In this document: piece by piece, positions 1 to 4,290 of the stretch
Layout of the letters: each line of letters begins with the position of its first letter
Numbering within the stretch: position 1 is the stretch's first letter
Assembly: GCA_019309665.1 (NCBI GenBank)
Contig: JAFDFV010000124.1
Coordinates: 1 to 5,856, forward strand
DNA from: Deltaproteobacteria bacterium
GTDB lineage: Bacteria > Desulfobacterota > Desulfobacteria > Desulfobacterales > ETH-SRB1
DNA: 5,856 nt
Direction of reading: 5' to 3'
Position numbers and translations under genes: made by a program
The notes under the pieces: model-generated
The model's database searches: none
Told to the model about the DNA's origin: nothing
What the model saw: the letters and a program-made list of their open reading frames with translations, nothing else

Positions 1-157
1 GAGCGAACAAACCCGGGATGAACATTTGGAAGTCTTAGCGGATCATAATACCGATGTTTCAGCGATGGATTGCTGAACGGAAAGGTGGGGAAGTGAAACC
101 TTAGCGACCCACTGTAGGAAAGGTGAAGCAGGGTATAACGTTTTTCTGGAAGGAACT

Positions 158-1453
158 ATGGGAGATACACAGAAATCACAAACCATATCAACGGAAAACC
201 AGGGAATTGCGTCGCAGGAAGCTTGCGATACCAGACTGGTTTCAGAATGTCCGGAAAACGACAAGCCCCCAGTATTAGTGGGTGAGTCGTCACTTGTCCG
301 GATCAGGATGCCGGCAGAGGCAAATCCGGATTTAGTCTTCAGGTCTCTTGCCCACAGGATAGATTTATCCTTGCTGCAAAAATCATTTCGTCAACTACGC
401 AAAAACGAGTCCATCGGTGTAGACAAGATAACGGCAAAAGAATACGCCGTAAATCTTGATGAAAACCTCTATAATCTATACCAACGACTGCGAAGAGGTC
501 AGTACGTTGCCACGCCGGTCAAACGTATTTGGGTGGATAAGGAAGATGGTGAAAAGAGACCAATAGGCATCCCTGCACTGGAAGACAAAATTGTCCAAAA
601 AGCAGTGACCACCATATTGGGTATCGTGTATGAACCCATCTTTCATGATTTTTCTCATGGATTTCGCAGTGGACACAGCCAGCACAAAGCACTAAGCGAA
701 CTTCGCGAAAAGTGCAATAATCTGAACATCAACTGGATTTTAAGCGCAGATATTACAGGACTATTCGACAACATCCCCCACAATTTATTACGAGAGACAA
801 TCCGACACAGGGTAAACGATGGAGGTATTCTTCGCTTAATCGGCAAGTGGTTAAACGCCGGAGTAGCGGAGGGTGGCGACATCATCTATCCTGAAAAGGG
901 TACTTTTCAAGGTGGGGTAATTTCACCAGTGCTCAGTAACATATTTCTGCACTATGTTTTGGACGAATGGTTCGTCAAAGAGGTTGAACCCCGAATGAAA
1001 GGCAAATGCTTTTTGAATCAATATGCAGATGATTTTATTATTGGATTTCAATTGGAATCGGATGCAAAGCAGATAATGGAAGTACTGCCGAAGCGTTTTA
1101 ACCGTTACGAGCTAAGCCTTCATCCGGTAAAGACCAAATTGATACCATTTGGAAAACCAACAATAAGCGGGAAACCAAAGGGTACGTTCGATTTTCTCGG
1201 GTTTACCTTTTATTGGGGAAAAACTCTCAAAGGATACTGGGTGATAAAGAAACAGACAGCACGGAAACGTCTAAAACGTTTTCTGCGAATGCTGTGGAAC
1301 TGGTGCAAGAAGAATCGGCATGAACCCATAGAAAAGCAGCATAATATATTAAGTAGCAAACTTCAAGGGCACCCCTGCCGCTTCCCAAAATTGTCCATAA
1401 TATTTGATAACTTGCAGGTAGCAAAGTTATGCGCCAATCGGGGTGTCGCCTGA
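158..1453 (+). pseudogene. ltrA: Group II intron reverse transcriptase/maturase, C-terminus deleted and out of frame
   Basis: Multifunctional intron-encoded protein that normally reverse-transcribes the intron RNA and helps it fold for splicing. GGAAGG (148-153) precedes the ATG at 158. In the 431-residue translation, RT motifs are intact: the motif A region ADITGLFDNI (about 197-206, Asp198), QGGVISPVLSN (251-261), the catalytic YADD (289-292) and DFLGF (345-349). The maturase/domain X portion begins around 365-405 and reaches KLQGH (401-405). Relatives continue for roughly 50-60 residues after LQGH and end in a PLPRPRIVH-like tail. Here that tail is only two bases further on, in another frame: 1375-1407 reads LPLPKIVHNI then stop. 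The last 26 residues of the open frame are therefore nonsense sequence. No HNH endonuclease domain is present. The simplest reading is an internal deletion of about 150 bp that is not a multiple of three. RT function may survive; maturase function is probably lost. Confidence 0.9.
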
Positions 1454-1489
1454 TTGGTTGACAGCTTGGTAAAAAGAGCTTGAACCGAG

Positions 1490-1522
1490 GAACCGTATGG
1501 GGGAAAGCTTCACGTACGGGTC
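1490..1522 (+). ncRNA. Group II intron domain V
   Basis: This is the catalytic-core hairpin of the ribozyme. It is a 33-nt stem-loop: GAACCGTAT pairs with GTACGGGTC across a two-base bulge (AC, 1512-1513), and an upper stem of four G pairs closes a small GAAAG loop. The two-base bulge and the size match domain V. The first positions read A-A-C where many introns have the A-G-C triad, leaving an A opposite G at the third pair. This may be normal for this intron lineage or may be damage; I cannot decide from one copy. Confidence 0.75.
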
Positions 1523-1523
1523 T

Positions 1524-1563
1524 GTGGGGAGGGCGCCGGGTAACCGGTGCCTTTACCCGGAAC
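1524..1563 (+). ncRNA. Group II intron domain VI with putative branch-point A
   Basis: Directly after domain V, GGCGCCGG pairs perfectly with CCGGTGCC (one G-U) around a GTAA tetraloop. Below it, GGG and CCC pair with an unpaired A at 1555 on the 3' side. A bulged A seven or eight bases from the intron end is the lariat branch point in this family, which puts the 3' splice site near 1563 (sequence ends GGAAC). Base pairing is seen directly; the branch point and boundary are inferred. Confidence 0.65.
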
Positions 1564-1596
1564 GCTGACCGGCTGTACCGTGCGGGTTCACATACC

Positions 1597-1683
1597 CTTT
1601 GGTTTGCTTAATAATCACTGTTTAACCTGCCTTCTATCTGCACCGCCGTCAGGTGAAGCGGAGCGTTGGGATTAAAACCAAAG
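1597..1683. repeat. Large imperfect palindrome, attC-like
   Basis: Outer arms: CTTTGGTTT-gct-TAAT (1597-1612) pairs with ATTAAAACCAAAG (1671-1683), 13 bp with a three-base bulge. Inside lie GTTTAAC (1620-1626) and GTTGGGA (1665-1671), at the positions of the R'' (RYYYAAC) and R' (GTTRRRY) boxes of an integron attC site. A weaker inner pairing lies between CTGCCTTC and GAAGCGGAGC, and CACC/GGTG closes the tip. Two points disagree with a standard attC: the last R' base is A instead of a pyrimidine, and 52 bp between box ends is slightly shorter than usual. No T-run follows, so it is not a terminator. The palindrome is certain; the attC identity is tentative. Confidence 0.45.
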
Positions 1684-1706
1684 TATTTATCCAAAAGGTA
1701 TGAGAT

Positions 1707-2039
1707 TTGACCAACAATAAGACGGAGGTTAATTCAATAGCAATCAATGAGGCGCAACTTCTTTTAGCAGAAAAGCGCACATCTTTGGCCGTGATGCGGA
1801 CTGGTATAGCTGTATTAGCTTTACCTCTGTCGGTTATGAGCGTACTGATAGCTACTTCAAAATATTATGATGTCCTTCATGTTTTATATTTTCTTGTTCC
1901 CTTGGGGATACTCAATCTTGCTTTAATTGTTTTTGGCGCTTACCTGATTATTCGTTCGATAGTTCGGATGCGACATTATGATCGCCTTATTCATGAAATT
2001 AAGCTAAAACATAGTGTAATTGGGGAATTTATTGATTGA
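1707..2039 (+). CDS. DUF202-like small inner-membrane protein
   Basis: A 110-residue protein of unknown function. Residues about 18-33 (LLLAEKRTSLAVMRTG) resemble the LAxERTxLAWxRT signature of DUF202/YidH-type membrane proteins. Two hydrophobic segments follow, about 32-50 and 58-82, and the C-terminus is basic and probably cytoplasmic. The translation starts with TTG at 1707, eight bases after AAAAGG (1693-1698). The ATG at 1700 is in another frame and stops after six codons. A GGAGG at 1724-1728 has no in-frame standard start after it, so the TTG is preferred with moderate confidence. The gene sits alone between two palindromes that each carry GCGTTGGG, on the same strand as its neighbours, which suggests it moved as a unit. 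DUF202-like membership is a motif judgement. No biochemical role is claimed. Confidence 0.7.
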   Translation: MTNNKTEVNSIAINEAQLLLAEKRTSLAVMRTGIAVLALPLSVMSVLIATSKYYDVLHVLYFLVPLGILNLALIVFGAYLIIRSIVRMRHYDRLIHEIKLKHSVIGEFID

Positions 2040-2059
2040 ATTTATGAATTCATCCTGTC

Positions 2060-2105
2060 ACTTCACCTGACAGCGAGGGCCTGGCGGCTCTCGCTGCTGG
2101 TGAGT
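2060..2105. repeat. Strong hairpin with adjacent GTTGGGT box, attC-like
   Basis: An 11-bp stem pairs CAGCGAGGGCC (2071-2081) with GGCTCTCGCTG (2086-2096), including one G-U, around a TGGC loop. Below it, past a TGA/CT internal loop, TCACC pairs with GGTGA, and AC pairs with GT past one extra T. GTTGGGT at 2111-2117 fits the integron R' box GTTRRRY and repeats the GCGTTGGG of the upstream palindrome. I could not find a matching RYYYAAC box on the left side, which weakens the attC reading. It could also act as a transcription barrier after the DUF202-like gene, but there is no T-run directly after the stem. Confidence 0.45.
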
Positions 2106-2141
2106 TCTGCGTTGGGTTTTGATGTTAATAGGAGAATTATT

Positions 2142-3009
2142 ATGCGCCAAATACATATACAAGGATCACTTTTCGAAGAAAATTATCTTGTTAGAACTCT
2201 TGGTGCTGTTGCACATGTGGCAGATATTGCCTTAACAGAACTTGTTGCTAATGCATGGGATGCTGGAGCTTCAAAAGTAAAAATACAAATTCCCGGTGAA
2301 AAAGACGGTCGCCTAATAATTGAAGATGACGGTCATGGTATGACGCCTGACCAATTTAAAATAAGATGGATGACCCTTGGATATGACCGTTCTCGACACC
2401 AAGGAGCATTGGTTGAATTTCCGCCTATCCGTAAAAACGGCAAAAAGACGTGCCTATGGTCGTAATGGAATTGGTCGTCATGGTCTATTGTGTTTTGCAA
2501 GCAAATATACTGTAAAAACAAAAAAAGATGGCACCAACGGTGAATTCTTAATATCGACTTTGGAAAAAGATGACCCATTTACAATATTAAATGAAAAAAT
2601 CATAAAGGAAGATGGCCACGGGACAACATTAGAAGCTTTAGTACAAAGGCATATACCAGACCCAGATCGTATCCGTGACATTCTTTCAGCCAGATTTATT
2701 CATGATCCACAATTTATAGTAGTGGTTAATGGTAAATCTGTCCCACCTACTGAGCATCCAGGGTTGATTAGTGAGGACAGTATTTCGCTTGCAAATGGCA
2801 TCCAACTAAAAATTTTGTTCATTGATTCTACAAAAGTCGCTAAAACTAAAATTCATCAAGGTATCGCATTTTGGGTAGGAAACAGGCTTGTTGGTGAGCC
2901 AAGTTGGGTTCTTGGAAATAATCTTGTAATTGATGGTTGTCTCTACAAAGCAATGCAGGTTTGGAAATACCGCCCTGTCTTGCTTTGTAAGCACCTGATT
3001 TTTCGTTAA
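2142..3009 (+). pseudogene. GHKL-type (Bergerat fold) ATPase, frameshifted and 3'-truncated
   Basis: Remnant of an Hsp90/MutL/MORC-like ATP-binding protein. AGGAG (2130-2134) lies seven bases before the ATG at 2142. A GTG at 2100 is in the same frame but falls in the upstream hairpin and lacks a good RBS. The N-box ExxxNxxDA is at residues 33-41 (Glu33, Asn37, Asp40). The G1 box DDGHG is at 62-66. A glycine-rich lid motif GRNGIGRHG comes shortly after the frameshift. The first frame stops at 2463-2465. Removing one A from the run 2442-2446 gives NGKRRAYGRNG and an uninterrupted reading to 3007, about 288 residues. After VIDG (ending at 2937) the sequence no longer looks like ATPase and enters inverted repeats, so the 3' part is missing or rearranged. 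Relatives carry a longer C-terminal effector region. Some MORC-like ATPases sit in phage-defence loci, but nothing here proves that role. Confidence 0.82.
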
Positions 3010-3079
3010 GTGCTTCCAGAAGCTATGATATGTAACTTATCGAAATTATTGGCCTGCACTGTTTTGTAGGGACTACCCA
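2933..3079. repeat. Cluster of three related inverted-repeat arms
   Basis: TACAAAGCAA-tg-CAGG (2944-2959) pairs with CCTG-tc-TTGCTTTGTA (2974-2989): 14 pairs with a 2x2 internal loop. The same left arm, extended to 2939-2959, also matches the reverse complement of 3052-3072 at 18 of 21 positions, with weaker similarity out to about 2933 and 3079. So one motif occurs three times, once forward and twice reversed. Between them, AAGCAC (2989-2994) can pair with GTGCTT (3009-3014), and GTTAAGT (3005-3011) fits the attC R' box. The cluster begins where homology of the ATPase remnant ends, suggesting it marks an insertion or recombination junction. Confidence 0.6.
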
Positions 3080-3132
3080 TTCCGTGCACCACAAATACCG
3101 AATTAATAATATATTCTTCATTGAATCTTTTT

Positions 3133-3149
3133 GGTGCGTAAAACGCACC
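3133..3149. repeat. Perfect 7-bp hairpin, REP-like
   Basis: GGTGCGT and ACGCACC form a perfect stem around AAA. It is preceded by TTTTT and followed by CTGCAA, so it does not have terminator geometry on either strand. GGTGCGT...ACGCACCC palindromes next to TTGTAGGG-like sequence recur as dispersed intergenic repeats in many genomes (general recollection). TTGTAGGG does occur at about 3061-3068. REP identity is inferred. Confidence 0.5.
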
Positions 3150-3156
3150 CTGCAAT

Positions 3157-3265
3157 CTGCTGCACTTGACCGCAGAAGCCGAGCCGATTTAGAACATTTG
3201 TAGTTTTGCGGCAGCTTATCACTTTTTTGATAGTTTTTCGGATATCGTCTGCGTCAAGTGAGCAG
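3157..3265. repeat. Long hairpin with two single-base bulges on one arm
   Basis: The left arm is the 20 bases at 3157-3176 and the right arm the 18 bases at 3248-3265. They pair throughout except for one unpaired G (3162) and one unpaired C (at 3170 or 3171), both on the left arm. CCGA (about 3186) and TCGG (about 3238) may extend the pairing after a poorly matched section. The tip contains a small TATCA/TGATA hairpin followed by GTTTTT (about 3217-3238). Extrahelical bases on one arm recall attC sites, but no AAC/GTT boxes flank it. Confidence 0.55.
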
Positions 3266-3296
3266 TATCTTCGCTTTAAAAAAATAAACCTCACCA

Positions 3297-3325
3297 TTGA
3301 CATGCGTAACTCAAAGGGTTACATT
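3297..3325 (+). promoter_or_regulatory. higBA promoter with overlapping operator palindrome
   Basis: TTGACA (3297-3302) is a consensus -35. TACATT (3320-3325) at 17-bp spacing is a fair -10. GTAAC (3306-3310) and GTTAC (3318-3322) form an inverted repeat with a 7-base spacer lying inside the promoter, a typical place for HigA or HigBA autorepression. Transcription would start at about 3332, at the higB ATG (3331), implying a leaderless or nearly leaderless message, or that another promoter is used. Confidence 0.6.
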
Positions 3326-3330
3326 AATCT

Positions 3331-3609
3331 ATGATCAAATTCTTCAGGTACAAAGGACTTGAAACCTTTTTTTATACTGGCAGCAAAAAGGGAATACGGC
3401 CTGAACATGATGACAGGTTGGAAAGAATTCTGGACCGACTTAATGCCGCCGGCAACATAAAAGATATGAATTATCCAGGTTCATACTTGCACCAATTAAG
3501 TGGCGACAAAAAAGGCCAATATGCTGTAAAGGTCTCAGGTAATTGGAGAGTATTTTTTGAATTTATTGAGGGGGAAGCCTACGTCGTTGACTACAACGAT
3601 TATTATTAA
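3331..3609 (+). CDS. higB: HigB-type mRNA interferase toxin
   Basis: RelE-superfamily toxin that cuts mRNA on the ribosome. At 92 residues it aligns without gaps to my recollection of Proteus vulgaris HigB, starting MIK and ending in a DYxDY motif. The core LHQLSGDKKG...NWRVFFEF (53-78) is clear. Of residues linked to activity in that protein, His54, Arg73, Asp90 and Tyr91 are present, while position 57 is Ser instead of Lys and the last residue, 92, is Tyr instead of His. Activity may be weaker or altered. Toxin-first order is normal for higBA. The stop at 3607-3609 is 11 bases before the antitoxin start, so the two are co-transcribed. AAAGGG at 3313-3318 is 12 bases from the ATG, a poor RBS, in keeping with the possible leaderless start. 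Confidence 0.93.
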   Translation: MIKFFRYKGLETFFYTGSKKGIRPEHDDRLERILDRLNAAGNIKDMNYPGSYLHQLSGDKKGQYAVKVSGNWRVFFEFIEGEAYVVDYNDYY

Positions 3610-3620
3610 GAGGTGAAGCC

Positions 3621-3935
3621 GTGAAAAAGATGAAAAGACAACCAACACACCCGGGAACGATAATTAGAGAAGATTATTTAATGCCATTATCCATCACAAT
3701 AAAAGATATGGCGTCCACCCTTGGTGTATCCAGAAAGACGCTGTCGAAAATCATAAATGAGAAAGGCTCTATTACACCGGATATGGCATTACGCTTATCA
3801 CGTGCCTTTGATACCACGCCTGATCTTTGGTTAACTTTGCAAAAAAACTATGATTTATGGCGGGCAGGGCATGTCTCAAAAGCATGGCAAATGGTCAAGC
3901 CCATTTCACAACAATTGCTCCATCATCAAGGATAA
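3621..3935 (+). CDS. higA: HigA-type antitoxin with an XRE helix-turn-helix
   Basis: Antitoxin of 104 residues that binds and neutralises HigB and usually represses its own promoter. The start is taken as GTG at 3621, five bases after GAGGTG (3610-3615). An in-frame ATG at 3630 is 14 bases away and less well placed. The family signature HPGTIIREDYL is at residues 10-20. The helix-turn-helix spans about 25-56, with the recognition helix around VSRKTLSKIIN (36-46), followed by ITPDMALRLSRAF (51-63) and DLWLTLQKNYDLW (68-80). Length is normal and no lesion is seen, so the antitoxin is probably functional. The likely target is the GTAAC/GTTAC palindrome in the promoter upstream of higB. Confidence 0.94.
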   Translation: MKKMKRQPTHPGTIIREDYLMPLSITIKDMASTLGVSRKTLSKIINEKGSITPDMALRLSRAFDTTPDLWLTLQKNYDLWRAGHVSKAWQMVKPISQQLLHHQG

Positions 3936-4015
3936 AACAGCGAACAAATCACTACCCGACACCAGAAGCCGGTAGGCTGATGCTTTATCTACTTCTGAGT
4001 TATTTATTTTATTAA

Positions 4016-4209
4016 GGGCTCGCTAAAAAATAACTTGGTAGAATTTGCGCTCAAATTTGGCGTAGATTTAATCGATCTGATTGAGCAAAACCGCAGGAAT
4101 AGCGAGCTATTTCGAGGCCAATTTTACTAAGATCAGGTGCGAATGAAAATCGATTAAAGATATGGTGAAGTTGGGATGCAAAAATGCCAAGTTATTTTTT
4201 AGCGAGCCC
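4016..4209. mobile_element. MITE-like 194-bp palindromic element with TAA target duplication
   Basis: Noncoding miniature element. Arms of 24 bp are perfect inverted repeats (4015-4038 against 4187-4210); the outermost A/T pair belongs to the flanking TAA copies (4013-4015 and 4210-4212). The ends begin GGGCTCGCTAAAAAATAAC. Inside, TTTAATCGAT (4067-4076) and ATCGATTAAA (4149-4158) pair at exactly the symmetrical distance, with a partly matching region between. An AATAGC-GA-GCTATT hairpin (4098-4111) lies near the centre. Such elements are moved by a transposase encoded elsewhere. A three-base TNA duplication would fit the IS1031-type branch of the IS5 family, but that is a guess. No ORF of note lies inside. 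Confidence 0.8.
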
Positions 4210-4253
4210 TAAGGATAGATCGTTGTTCGCTTCGCTCTCACGATCTATCCTTA
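4210..4253. terminator. 14-bp hairpin between convergent genes, possible bidirectional terminator
   Basis: TAAGGATAGATCGT (4210-4223) pairs perfectly with ACGATCTATCCTTA (4240-4253) around a 16-base loop. Its place between two converging transcription units suggests a shared terminator, but there is no T-run after the stem on either strand, so factor-independent termination would be inefficient. The left arm starts in the right-hand TAA flank of the MITE, so the MITE appears to have inserted at the base of this hairpin. Confidence 0.45.
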
Positions 4254-4290
4254 TTCGTTATGTGGTGCCTTATCGCTTCTGAAATTCAAA

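Larger units (their letters stand above)
1..1563 (+). mobile_element. Group II intron, 5' end outside the window, carrying a degenerate RT ORF
   Basis: Retroelement whose RNA self-splices and, with its maturase, retrohomes into DNA. Positions 1-157 are noncoding RNA upstream of the RT ORF, consistent with the later part of the ribozyme before domain IV. After the ORF come two hairpins: ATAACTT/AAGTTAT at about 1408-1431, and CCAATC/GATTGG at about 1433-1455. A domain V-like hairpin and a domain VI-like hairpin follow. I place the 3' end at about 1563, eight bases after a bulged A at 1555, by analogy with the usual branch point; the exon boundary could be off by a few bases. The 5' GUGYG-type boundary is not in the window, so exon-binding pairings cannot be tested. 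The intron is visibly richer in G+C than the genes to its right, which fits recent arrival. The damaged ORF suggests it no longer moves on its own, although splicing helped in trans remains possible. Confidence 0.88.
3010..3330. other. Intergenic stretch without a convincing gene
   Basis: About 320 bases between the ATPase remnant and higB. A 61-codon minus-strand frame exists but is cysteine- and basic-rich, lacks a clear RBS and overlaps palindromes, so I do not call it. The stretch holds the right arm of the inverted-repeat cluster, a perfect 17-base hairpin (3133-3149), a 109-base bulged hairpin (3157-3265) and the higBA promoter. Confidence 0.7.
3936..4290. other. Spacer between convergent higBA and cytochrome genes
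   Basis: A 355-base stretch with no gene. It contains a weak CTACC/GGTAG hairpin (3952-3975) without a T-run, then an A+T-rich segment (about 4000-4015), the MITE-like element (4016-4209) and a 14-bp hairpin (4210-4253). The rest of the spacer shows nothing recognisable. Confidence 0.75.

Noticed and set aside
1581..1600. GGGTTCACATACCC as a tRNA T-arm
   Set aside because: Loop does not fit the TTCRANY pattern, and no acceptor, D or anticodon arms are present upstream.
2100..2141. Earlier GTG start (2100) for the ATPase gene
   Set aside because: Lies inside the upstream hairpin, translates across the GTTGGGT box and lacks an RBS, while ATG 2142 has AGGAG at seven bases.
2441..2447. CAAAAAG as a programmed ribosomal frameshift site in the ATPase gene
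   Set aside because: AAA AAG slippage goes to the -1 frame; restoring this gene needs a +1 shift, and no stimulatory element was seen. A one-base indel is simpler.
3256..3302. Integron R' box or intact attC at the right end of the 109-base hairpin
   Set aside because: No GTT or AAC box next to either arm.
3118..3303. 61-codon minus-strand frame in the higB upstream region
   Set aside because: Runs through the bulged palindrome and the REP-like hairpin, has no clear RBS and no family resemblance.
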